Source: Eikenella corrodens
GTDB lineage: Bacteria; Pseudomonadota; Gammaproteobacteria; Burkholderiales; Neisseriaceae
Direction: 5' to 3'
NCBI RefSeq assembly: GCF_900187105.1
Contig: NZ_LT906482.1
Location: 1,860,001-1,924,000, forward strand
DNA length: 64,000 nucleotides
Shown here: positions 34,239-41,143 of the stretch, piece after piece
How the letters are laid out: each line of letters starts with the position of its first letter
Numbering within the stretch: position 1 is the first letter of the stretch
Program-made: the position numbers and the translations under genes
The notes under the pieces: model-generated
What the model saw: only the letters and a program-made list of their open reading frames with translations
Databases searched by the model: none
Told to the model about the DNA's origin: nothing

Positions 34239-34369
34239 GCGGCACAGCAAACAACGAGTTTTTGGGAAACGTTTAACCGCTCTACCAGACTGAGCTACCC
34301 GCTTGGAGCGGGGCAGGACTCGAACCTGCGACCAATGTAGTTTCCAAGGCATTTGTTTTTCCATGCCGC
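34239..34369 (-). ncRNA. Circularly permuted tRNA-like RNA (element 3)
   Basis: Reading 5' to 3' on the minus strand: T-arm GCAGG-TTCGAGT-CCTGC (34329-34313), acceptor 3' strand CCCGCT (34312-34307), CCA (34306-34304), acceptor 5' strand AGCGGG (34303-34298), TA, D-arm GCTC-AGTCTGGTA-GAGC (34295-34279). T before D means the tRNA order is rotated, with CCA as a three-base loop. Flanks pair: GGAAAC with GTTTCC, and outer GCGGCA (34369-34364) with TGCCGC (34244-34239). No anticodon arm. It ends about 40 bases before the first protein gene. Confidence 0.8.
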
Positions 34370-34379
34370 GAAAAAAGGT

Positions 34380-34469
34380 GGGCGGCTAGATTGGCAGGAT
34401 TTCGCCGTTTCCGGCGGCGGGAATCGAACCCGCTGTTTCCAGACAATGTAATCCTGCCGGCATTCGCCC
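34380..34469 (-). ncRNA. T-arm-only Y-RNA-like element (element 2)
   Basis: Outer stem GGGCG/CGCCC, inner stem GGCAGGAT (34458-34451) perfectly paired with ATCCTGCC (34400-34393). Inside are a canonical T-arm GCGGG-TTCGATT-CCCGC (34433-34417) and, stacked on it, a hairpin CGCCG-GAAA-CGGCG in place of the acceptor stem. There is no D-arm. The 5' strand contains GGCGAATG, close to the motif reported for Ro60-binding stems (from memory). Confidence 0.75.
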
Positions 34470-34476
34470 GTAGGGG

Positions 34477-34618
34477 GCACTTCGGCAACTAGAGGTGGAG
34501 AAATTGTTACGCGCTCTATCCTCTGAGCTACTCTGCCATCGTTGGCGGCAGAAGCGGGATTCGAACCCGCGACCTCGAGCTTAGTAGGCTGTAATTCCTC
34601 CGGCATTTGCCTGGGTGC
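34477..34618 (-). ncRNA. Circularly permuted tRNA-like RNA (element 1)
   Basis: Minus strand order: T-arm GCGGG-TTCGAAT-CCCGC (34570-34554), acceptor 3' strand TTCTGCC (34553-34547), discriminator G, CCA (34545-34543), linker ACGAT, acceptor 5' strand GGCAGAG (34537-34531; seven pairs, one G-U), TA at tRNA positions 8-9, D-arm GCTC-AGAGGATA-GAGC (34528-34513). All invariant T- and D-loop features are present. Upstream AGC-CTACTAA-GCT resembles a former anticodon loop. Flanks close with GCAC/GTGC, GGCAA/TTGCC and GGAG/CTCC. It begins at the predicted sigma-54 start site. Confidence 0.85.
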
Positions 34619-34630
34619 TTGATAGCTATA

Positions 34631-34647
34631 TCGCAATAGCTGTGCCA
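34631..34647 (-). promoter_or_regulatory. Sigma-54 promoter for the tRNA-like/Ro60 transcript
   Basis: On the minus strand TGGCAC-AGCTA-TTGC matches the -24/-12 consensus TGGCAC-N5-TTGC exactly. The predicted start is near 34621, right at element 1. The divergent rtcR gene encodes a sigma-54 activator. The 129 bases between promoter and rtcR are AT-rich and have room for activator sites. Confidence 0.85.
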
Positions 34648-34776
34648 AATATGAGGAAAATGGCAAAAATTATTTTTAATTGATTGAAAATAAAGATAAG
34701 ATATTTTCAGGTAGCCTTTTGCTGCGGAAGGAGTAGAATACTAAAAAAATATCTAAAAAGATAGAAAGATAGAAAA

Positions 34777-36393
34777 TTGAATAGTAGAAAAAACGTCGCT
34801 ATCAGCTTTCTTGGTACGGTATTGGACAGCGGTTTCGGCCAAGGGCGTTGGTTGAAGTGGCGGCCGAACGTCGCCATGAATCAGCGCCAGGATTTTCATA
34901 TTGACCGCATGGAGCTGTTTTATGCGGAGAAATACCGCGAGCTGGCGGATCATGTTAAAGCCGATATTCAAGATGTGTCGCCGCACACCGCTGTCAATCT
35001 CGTGCCTATGGAGCTGGAAAACCCGTGGGATTTTTCCGAGGTTTATACCAAGCTGCACGATTGGGCAGCGGGCTATACGTTTGATACTGAAGAGGAAACC
35101 TATCTCACACACATCACCACGGGTACACACGTTGCGCAAATCTGCCTATTTTTATTGGTGGAATCGCGCCAAATTCCCGGCGTGCTGTTGCAGACTGCGC
35201 CGCCGAAAAATCAAAAACGCAGCATGGGAAAAGGCGATGTCGGCGGTTATGAAATCATCGATTTAGATTTGGCGCGTTACGACGTGCTTGCCGAACGTCT
35301 TGCCGCCGTGCGCGATGATGCGGTGCGCTACTTGAAAAGCGGCATTTCTACCCAAAACGCCGCCTTCAACCGCATGATTGCGGAAATCGAACAAGTCGCG
35401 CTGCATTCCCCGTCACCGATTCTACTCTCCGGCCCTACCGGCGCGGGCAAATCGATGCTGGCACGCAGGATTTTTGAATTGAAAAAAGCGCGCCATCTGA
35501 TTAAAGGCGAGTTTGTCGATGTGAACTGCGCCACCTTGCGCGGCGACGGTGCGGCTTCCGCCTTGTTCGGTCATAAAAAGGGCGCATTTACCGGCGCGGC
35601 GGAAAAGCGCGAAGGCTACCTGAAAACCGCCGACGGCGGCGTGTTGTTTTTGGACGAAATCGGCGAATTGGGCTTGGACGAACAGGCCATGTTGCTCAAA
35701 GCCATTGAAGAAAAACATTTTTATCCCGTCGGCAGCGACAAGGAAGTGCAAAGCAGCTTCCAGCTGATTGCCGGTACCAACCGCGACCTACGGCGGGAAA
35801 TCCGCGCCGGACGCTTCCGCGAAGACCTGTTTGCCCGCATCAATATCTGGAACTACCCGCTGCCCGCGCTCGCCGACCGTCGCGAAGACATCGAGCCGAA
35901 CATTGAACACCAGCTCGCGCTCGCCTCGCAGGAACTCGGCCGCGCCACCCGTTTCAATAAAGAAGCCCTGTCCGCCTACCTTGCCTTCGCCCATTCAAGC
36001 GAAGCCCGATGGCGCGGCAATTTCCGCGACCTTGCCGCCAGCATCATGCGCCTGGCCACGCTTGCCCCGCAGGGCAGGATACAAACGGAATTGGTTGAAG
36101 CCGAAATAGGCCGTCTGAAATGGCTGTGGGCGGACGAAACAGATGCGGACGATGCGGAAAACCCTTTTTCAGACGGACTGCCCGCCAAAATCGATGCCGA
36201 AACCCTCGACCTGTTCGACCGCGTCCAACTGCAACACGTCATCGCCGAATGCCGCCGCCACCACAACATGGCTGCCGCCGGCCGCGCCCTGTTTAACGTT
36301 TCGCGGCTGGAACGCGCCACCGCCAACGACAGCGACCGCCTGCGCAAATACCTGCAACGCTTCGGGCTGACTTGGGCGGATGTGTCGGGGTAA
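34777..36393 (+). CDS. rtcR: Sigma-54-dependent RNA repair activator RtcR
   Basis: 538 residues. The N-terminal CARF-like sensor domain (about 1-180: NVAISFLGTVLDSGFG, VNLVPMELENPWDFSEVY, THITTGTHVAQICLFLLVESR) is thought to detect RNA ends with cyclic phosphate. The AAA+ domain has Walker A GPTGAGKS at about 220-227, the sigma-54 contact loop GAFTGA, and Walker B LFLDEIGELG. The C-terminal helix-turn-helix ends DRLRKYLQRFGLTWADV. Strong similarity runs along the whole E. coli RtcR. The start is a TTG at 34777, which matches the E. coli N-terminus. It is divergent from the sigma-54 promoter at 34631-34647. An eikDUS and an AG-DUS lie inside the gene. Confidence 0.95.
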   Translation: MNSRKNVAISFLGTVLDSGFGQGRWLKWRPNVAMNQRQDFHIDRMELFYAEKYRELADHVKADIQDVSPHTAVNLVPMELENPWDFSEVYTKLHDWAAGYTFDTEEETYLTHITTGTHVAQICLFLLVESRQIPGVLLQTAPPKNQKRSMGKGDVGGYEIIDLDLARYDVLAERLAAVRDDAVRYLKSGISTQNAAFNRMIAEIEQVALHSPSPILLSGPTGAGKSMLARRIFELKKARHLIKGEFVDVNCATLRGDGAASALFGHKKGAFTGAAEKREGYLKTADGGVLFLDEIGELGLDEQAMLLKAIEEKHFYPVGSDKEVQSSFQLIAGTNRDLRREIRAGRFREDLFARINIWNYPLPALADRREDIEPNIEHQLALASQELGRATRFNKEALSAYLAFAHSSEARWRGNFRDLAASIMRLATLAPQGRIQTELVEAEIGRLKWLWADETDADDAENPFSDGLPAKIDAETLDLFDRVQLQHVIAECRRHHNMAAAGRALFNVSRLERATANDSDRLRKYLQRFGLTWADVSG

Positions 36394-36418
36394 GTCGGCG
36401 GTGTCGGCTAGCAAGCGA

Positions 36419-36466
36419 AAAAGGCTACCTGAAAATTCTGCGGATGCAGTTTCAGGTAGCCTTTTT
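36419..36466 (+). terminator. Uptake-sequence hairpin after rtcR
   Basis: Facing eikDUS copies followed by TTTTT, 26 bases after the rtcR stop. Confidence 0.75.
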
Positions 36467-36551
36467 GTGTTGGCCGTTTCACGGCAATGCCTAAACCGTT
36501 TGCATGGTATGGGTGGAGCGGGTTGGGCATGGCTGCACGGCGCGGGATGGT

Positions 36552-36592
36552 GGGCTACCTGAAAATCAGTACAAAGATTTTCAGGTAGCCCC
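36552..36592 (-). terminator. Uptake-sequence hairpin after yciA
   Basis: Facing eikDUS copies, GGGCTACCTGAAAATC with GATTTTCAGGTAGCCC, seven bases beyond the yciA stop. Confidence 0.7.
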
Positions 36593-36598
36593 AAGTAC

Positions 36599-37039
36599 TT
36601 ACAGCAAGCCGGCCAGTTTGGGGTTGTTTTCCTTCGGCACCGGGCGCGGGTTGCCTTGGGCATCGATGGCCACATAAGTGAACATGGCTTCGGTTACCAG
36701 CTCGCGGGTTTCGGTAACGTGGTCGTTCATCAGGGTTTTCACCCACACTTCGAGTTTTAGTTGCAGCGAGGTGTTGCCTACGCGCACACAACGGCCGTAG
36801 CAGCACACCACGTTGCCGACTTTCACCGGCCGGATAAAGTTCATTTCTTGCGCACACACGGTGGCGATTCGGCCTTGGGCGATTTCGGCAGCCAAGATCC
36901 CGCCGCCCAAATCCATCTGCGACATAATCCAGCCGCCAAAGATGTCTTGGTTGGGGTTGGTGTCGCTGGGCATGGCTACGGTGCGCAGCAGGAGCTCGCC
37001 TTGCGGCTGGGTGTGCGTGGGCGTGTTGCGGTGTGGCAT
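36599..37039 (-). CDS. yciA: Acyl-CoA thioesterase YciA
   Basis: 146-residue hotdog-fold acyl-CoA thioesterase of the YciA/BACH type, which hydrolyses medium and long acyl-CoA in the cytoplasm. Signature: PSDTNPNQDIFGGWIMSQMDLGGG (with the catalytic Asn-x-x-x-Asp-x-Phe-Gly-Gly stretch at about 27-38), then NFIRPVKVGNVVCCYG and SLQLKLEVWVKT. The start ATG is at 37039. Single gene with its own hairpin. Orthologues are present in Neisseria and Haemophilus. Confidence 0.93.
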   Translation of the reverse strand: MPHRNTPTHTQPQGELLLRTVAMPSDTNPNQDIFGGWIMSQMDLGGGILAAEIAQGRIATVCAQEMNFIRPVKVGNVVCCYGRCVRVGNTSLQLKLEVWVKTLMNDHVTETRELVTEAMFTYVAIDAQGNPRPVPKENNPKLAGLL

Positions 37040-37146
37040 GGTCTAATCCTTGAGTGGGATGGGAGGGCGTATTTTACGCTGTTTTCGGTGGGCGGGAAGC
37101 GGGGCGATGCGGATGATGAAGCTGAGGAGGCTCTATAGCGTGGTTG

Positions 37147-37190
37147 ATATTTTCAGGTAGCCTAAATAGCTTGAGGCTACCTGAAAATAT
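37147..37190 (-). terminator. Uptake-sequence hairpin after hemE
   Basis: ATATTTTCAGGTAGCCT pairs with its reverse complement around a 10-base loop, downstream of hemE. Confidence 0.75.
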
Positions 37191-37232
37191 TGGCTGAATG
37201 GAACGGAGTGAAAACAAGTTACCGGCTTAGAC

Positions 37233-38288
37233 TCAGCTGCGGGCGGAGTATTCGTGTACGGCATCCACCAGCGCCTTTACGTTTTCCGGGTCGGTGTGCT
37301 GGCTGATGCCGTGGCCGAGGTTGAAGACATGGCCGCTGCCTTCGCCGTAGCTGTGCAAAATACGGCGCACTTCGGCGCGGACGGATTCGGGCGTGCCGAA
37401 CAGGGCGGCGGGGTCGAAGTTGCCCTGTAGCGCCACTTGGCCGCCCACGCGCTGCCGTGCCTGGCCGAGGTTTACCGTCCAATCCAAGCCGAGCGCGTCG
37501 GCGCCGCTTTCGGCCATCAGTTCGAGCCATTGGCCGCCGCCTTTGGTAAACAGGATAACGGGCACGCGGCGGCCTTCGTGTTCGCGGGTAAGGTCGCTGA
37601 TGATTTGGCGCATATAGGCCAAGCTGAATTCGGGGAAAGCGGCGTCGGAAAGCAGGCCGCCCCAGGTGTCGAAAATCTGCACGGCTTGGGCGCCGGCGGC
37701 GATTTGTTCGTTCAGATAGGCGGTTACGGATTGGGCGGTGATGTTGAGGATGTGGTGCAGCAGCTCGGGACGGCGGTAGAGCAGGGCTTTGATTTGGCGG
37801 AATTCCTTGCTGCCGCCGCCTTCTACCATATAGCAGGCGAGGGTGAAGGGGCTACCTGAAAAACCAATCAGCGGCACGCGGCCGTTCAGTGCTCGGCGGA
37901 TGGAGGAAACGGCGTCGAATACATAGCGCAGTTTGGCCATATCGGGCACTTGCAGCGCGGCAATATCGGCTTCGTTTTGCAGTGGGCGGGCAAACTTGGG
38001 GCCTTCGCCTTCGGCAAAATAGAGGCCCAAGCCCATGGCGTCGGGCACGGTGAGGATGTCGGAAAAGAGGATGGCGGCATCGAGGCCAAAGCGGTCGATG
38101 GGTTGGACGGTTACTTCGGTGGCCAGCTCAGTGTTTTTGCATAAATCCAAAAAGCCGCCGGCACGGGCGCGTACGGCGCGGTATTCGGGCAGATAGCGCC
38201 CGGCTTGGCGCATGAGCCATACCGGGGTGTGGGAAACAGGCTGTTTGGCGAGGGTGCGCAGGAAGGTATCGTTTTGCAGGGTGGTCAT
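37233..38288 (-). CDS. hemE: Uroporphyrinogen decarboxylase
   Basis: 351-residue cytoplasmic enzyme of haem synthesis that converts uroporphyrinogen III to coproporphyrinogen III. The N-terminal signature [16 protein letters not shown] at about 22-37 and the second signature [19 protein letters not shown] are intact. The catalytic Asp lies in [15 protein letters not shown]. The ATG is at 38288. An eikDUS lies inside the coding region (37851-37862), where it encodes FSGSP. Single gene. Certain. Confidence 0.97.
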   Translation of the reverse strand: MTTLQNDTFLRTLAKQPVSHTPVWLMRQAGRYLPEYRAVRARAGGFLDLCKNTELATEVTVQPIDRFGLDAAILFSDILTVPDAMGLGLYFAEGEGPKFARPLQNEADIAALQVPDMAKLRYVFDAVSSIRRALNGRVPLIGFSGSPFTLACYMVEGGGSKEFRQIKALLYRRPELLHHILNITAQSVTAYLNEQIAAGAQAVQIFDTWGGLLSDAAFPEFSLAYMRQIISDLTREHEGRRVPVILFTKGGGQWLELMAESGADALGLDWTVNLGQARQRVGGQVALQGNFDPAALFGTPESVRAEVRRILHSYGEGSGHVFNLGHGISQHTDPENVKALVDAVHEYSARS

Positions 38289-38433
38289 GGTAGGGTTTGT
38301 GTGGTGTGGATGGGAGGCGAATCATAGCACAGGCAGGGCGGGGAATTGGGGCTACCTGAAAGTGTGGTTTCAATGAATTGAAACATCATGCTGTATAGTT
38401 TCTATGCAGCTAGAACTTTCAGGTAGCTTCTTG

Positions 38434-39966
38434 TTAAAACTGCTTTTCCAATTCCACAAACACTTGCCGGCTTTTGCGTTCTGCCCACACATGGCTGCTG
38501 CGGGTGTGTTGCCAGGAGAAATTCAGCTTCGGGGTGAGGCCGAGGATGGTCCAGTTTCTGTGCCACAGCGAAGCGGAGTATTGGATTTCGTGGTCGCGGC
38601 GTTGTTCGCGCGGGAAGCCTTGCGGTGTGATGTTTAGTGCGGTGCCGCGGAAACGCCGTTCGGCGAAGGATACGTTGAGCCGGGTGGAGAGGCCGCCCAG
38701 TGCGTCCCAATCATGAATCCAACCGGCGCCGATGCCGTGGCGGCGGTAGGCGGCATTGTTCGGCTTGCCGCTCAGGGTGGATTGTTCCGGCAGCATCTGG
38801 TTGAAATTCAGCCCGGCATACAGCGTGTTGCGCGCTGTGGCACGCCAAGCCAGGGAAATGCTTTCGCCCAAATACCAGCCGTTATACATTTCTGCTTTGG
38901 TATCCATCCGATAGTGCTGGCGGTAGGCATCCAGTGCGGTGTGCAGCTGCCAGCGCGGGGTGAGCAGGCGGCTGTATTCCGTGCGCAGCCCGGGGGCGTG
39001 CGCCCACATGTGCATTTTCAGCGTGTGGTTGTTTTGCGGTTTGCGGCCATCCCAGTTGTCGGTGCCGCTGAGCTGGAATTGGTAAAACGGCATCACCAAC
39101 AGCCGCTGCCGCGCATCCTGCCAGAGCCAGCCCGCACCCAAACGGCCGTAGGCGCTGTCGTAGGCCGATTTGTTGCTCCAATAATAATTGGTGCCGCTCA
39201 CATCCAGCTGCACGTGCAAGTTATGATGCCCGGCCAGCGGCTGGTTTTTCGCCACACCCAGGCTGTAAGCCACGCCCACAGCATCTTCTGCGCGTTCGCG
39301 GCTGCAACCGAACGGGCTGCAATGCGGCGGCGGTGCGTTGTTCACATTGTTATCAAACGAGGGCGAAAGCCCGCCGCTCCACTGCCACTGCTGCTGTTTG
39401 GCAATATGGTTCAGATAATGCTGCACATTATTCTGCACTTCCGCCGGCACTTCCGGCTCGCTCCGCACAGTTTCAAATAGCTGTGCCGATTCGCGCCATT
39501 GCTTATCTTCTGCCAGCATGGCCGCCAAATCCAGGCGGATGCGCACATCCTGCGGCTCTTCTGCCACCAGTTCCCGATAAATTTGCACTGCGCGCGCATA
39601 GTCGCCCGCATATCTAGCCTGCATGCCTTGTGCACGCCGCAGCAACACCATGTCTGGCTGCGGCGTTTGCGCATACAGTGAAGTCAAATCCGCCAACAAT
39701 TCCGGCTGCGGCGGGCCGTTTAACACCTGCACCAGCATCCGCGCCAAGAGCTGTGGCCGTGCCAGCAAATCCTGCTGTGTAAGCACCGGCGCGGCCTGCT
39801 GCCCATCTTTGGCTGCAGGCATTTGCGCGTTGTTTTCCAACTGTCGCAGCCACTGCTGCTGCCCCGTTTGCAAAAAACGCTTCTGATCCTGTTCCGGCGT
39901 TGTATTGCCCCAACTGTGTTGTGCTGTACACAACGTAAAAATAATCAGAAGCGCACTCGTTTTCAT
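38434..39966 (-). CDS. Surface lipoprotein assembly modifier (Slam-like)
   Basis: 510 residues from the ATG at 39966, with signal peptide MKTSALLIIFTLCTAQHSWG. The N-terminal half has TPR-like helices (MQARYAGDYARAVQIYRELVAEEPQDVRIRLDLAAMLAEDKQW). From about residue 205 to the C-terminal Phe alternating strands form an outer-membrane barrel (DUF560-type). This two-part build is that of Slam proteins, which move lipoproteins such as TbpB, fHbp and HpuA to the cell surface. It is divergent from hpuA, whose product is a likely client. The domain build is clear; the client is inferred from position. Confidence 0.85.
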   Translation of the reverse strand: MKTSALLIIFTLCTAQHSWGNTTPEQDQKRFLQTGQQQWLRQLENNAQMPAAKDGQQAAPVLTQQDLLARPQLLARMLVQVLNGPPQPELLADLTSLYAQTPQPDMVLLRRAQGMQARYAGDYARAVQIYRELVAEEPQDVRIRLDLAAMLAEDKQWRESAQLFETVRSEPEVPAEVQNNVQHYLNHIAKQQQWQWSGGLSPSFDNNVNNAPPPHCSPFGCSRERAEDAVGVAYSLGVAKNQPLAGHHNLHVQLDVSGTNYYWSNKSAYDSAYGRLGAGWLWQDARQRLLVMPFYQFQLSGTDNWDGRKPQNNHTLKMHMWAHAPGLRTEYSRLLTPRWQLHTALDAYRQHYRMDTKAEMYNGWYLGESISLAWRATARNTLYAGLNFNQMLPEQSTLSGKPNNAAYRRHGIGAGWIHDWDALGGLSTRLNVSFAERRFRGTALNITPQGFPREQRRDHEIQYSASLWHRNWTILGLTPKLNFSWQHTRSSHVWAERKSRQVFVELEKQF

Positions 39967-40119
39967 CTGCATATGATAAATAATTGTTTGAAAATAATGA
40001 AATATAATAGATAAGGTTTCGTTAAGTTTAGATATTTCGTGCAAATAAAGCGGTTTTCTTATTTATAAAAATGAGATATATTACCATTCTTTTTAACGAA
40101 TGGCAGGATTTAAGTAAGC
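39967..40119. promoter_or_regulatory. Divergent promoter region slam/hpuA with Fur-like AT stretch
   Basis: ATGATAAATAATTGTTTG followed by AAAATAATGAAATATAATAG (about 39971-40010) is rich in the NATA/AAT repeats of Fur sites and lies between two genes expected to be iron-regulated. No single 19-mer fits the consensus well. Confidence 0.35.
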
Positions 40120-41094
40120 ATGAAACACCTGATTTTATCTTTGTCTGTGGCTGCTGCGTTGGCAGGATGTGCCGGCAGTGGCGGGGTAACCATTCCAGAC
40201 GGTACCGCTCCTGTACCGCCGCTGACTCCGGCCGACTCCAGCAAAATCCTTGGCCCGGCCAGCACAGGCGAAACGCCCACCACCTTCCAAACCGGTAACG
40301 GGCAGCTGCGTTATGTGTCGTGGTATGTGGAGTATTGGGGCACGCCGTCGTCTGAAAACAAATTCATCTATCAGGCGCCAAACGGTAAAAGTTATGCCTT
40401 TGATGGGTTCACTAATCCGCCAAGATTCTCCAGCCGTTTTACGCCCGATAAAAACCAACCCACCAAGATGGAGCCGCAAACCTCAAGCGATGGTAACAAG
40501 CTGCTGGTGTGCTGTGAAAACGGTGATGCTAATTTCCCCGCAGGCTACCTGCAGTCTCTGCGTTATGGCGCATGGATTGGTGCCGACGGGCAAACCGATC
40601 TATTCGCGGGCGGCATATTGGCCAACACGGCGGACATGCAGAAGCGCAATGGCGCCACCGCACCCACCGGCAAAGCTACCTACGAAGTTTGGGCCTTCCG
40701 CGTGAAAGGCGGTTCGGTTGTGGCCTCTTCCTATAACACTGATACCAACCCTGCTAAACGGGTTAATTCTTTGCTAACCGTTAATTTCAACACCGGAAAA
40801 GTGGGTGGCACGATTAAAGGCAATGCCGATTTTGGTGCGGACATCGATTTCAACGATGTTACTGTAAACGGCAATACCTTCAGCGGCACAGCCTCTTCCG
40901 GCGGGGTGAGCGGCCAAGTGAACGGTGGCTTCTACGGTAAGAGCGGTTGGTACGACCCGGCCGGTACGGAAATCGGCGGTAAGGTTACTTTCAACGGCAA
41001 CCGCAGCCTCGACAGCGTATTTGGTGGTTCAGCCACCGATACTCGCCGCGACCCGGATACCACGGCCACAGATTTAACCCCCGTTAATCCCTAA
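40120..41094 (+). CDS. hpuA: HpuA-like haemoglobin-haem binding surface lipoprotein
   Basis: 324-residue lipoprotein with signal peptide and lipobox LAGC (lipidated Cys17). The low-complexity anchor TIPDGTAPVPPLTPADSS follows, then a beta-rich body (YVSWYVEYWGTPSSENKFIYQAPNGKSYAFDGF) and a C-terminal barrel of the TbpB-like type (LLTVNFNTGKVGGTIKGNADFG, GTEIGGKVTFNGNRSLDSVFGG). HpuA caps the TonB-dependent HpuB to take haem from haemoglobin. Placed directly before hpuB and divergent from a Slam gene. HpuA of Kingella denitrificans is the known relative, and a Kingella-type uptake sequence lies right after this gene. The name rests mainly on context and overall build. Confidence 0.8.
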   Translation: MKHLILSLSVAAALAGCAGSGGVTIPDGTAPVPPLTPADSSKILGPASTGETPTTFQTGNGQLRYVSWYVEYWGTPSSENKFIYQAPNGKSYAFDGFTNPPRFSSRFTPDKNQPTKMEPQTSSDGNKLLVCCENGDANFPAGYLQSLRYGAWIGADGQTDLFAGGILANTADMQKRNGATAPTGKATYEVWAFRVKGGSVVASSYNTDTNPAKRVNSLLTVNFNTGKVGGTIKGNADFGADIDFNDVTVNGNTFSGTASSGGVSGQVNGGFYGKSGWYDPAGTEIGGKVTFNGNRSLDSVFGGSATDTRRDPDTTATDLTPVNP

Positions 41095-41101
41095 TTCGAT
41101 T

Positions 41102-41113
41102 TTCAGGCAGCCT
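41102..41113 (-). repeat. AG-king-type uptake sequence between hpuA and hpuB
   Basis: TTCAGGCAGCCT is the reverse complement of AGGCAGCCTGAA, a Kingella dialect, in the 49-base gap of the operon. Confidence 0.75.
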
Positions 41114-41143
41114 TTATTCCATTTTCAATTCGCTAACAGAATC

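Noticed and set aside
34255-34620. Ordinary tRNA genes
   Set aside because: T-arm precedes D-arm on the strand where both have the correct sense, and no complete anticodon arm lies between D-arm and T-arm. On the other strand the arm sequences are complements. A standard tRNA order is not possible.
34295-34666. Minus-strand frame of 123 codons across the tRNA-like region
   Set aside because: It runs through T-arms, D-arms and stems of three RNA elements and through the sigma-54 promoter; the base pairing explains the sequence better than coding.
38404-38637. Plus-strand frame opposite the Slam gene end
   Set aside because: Shadow of the C-terminal barrel strands of the Slam-like protein.
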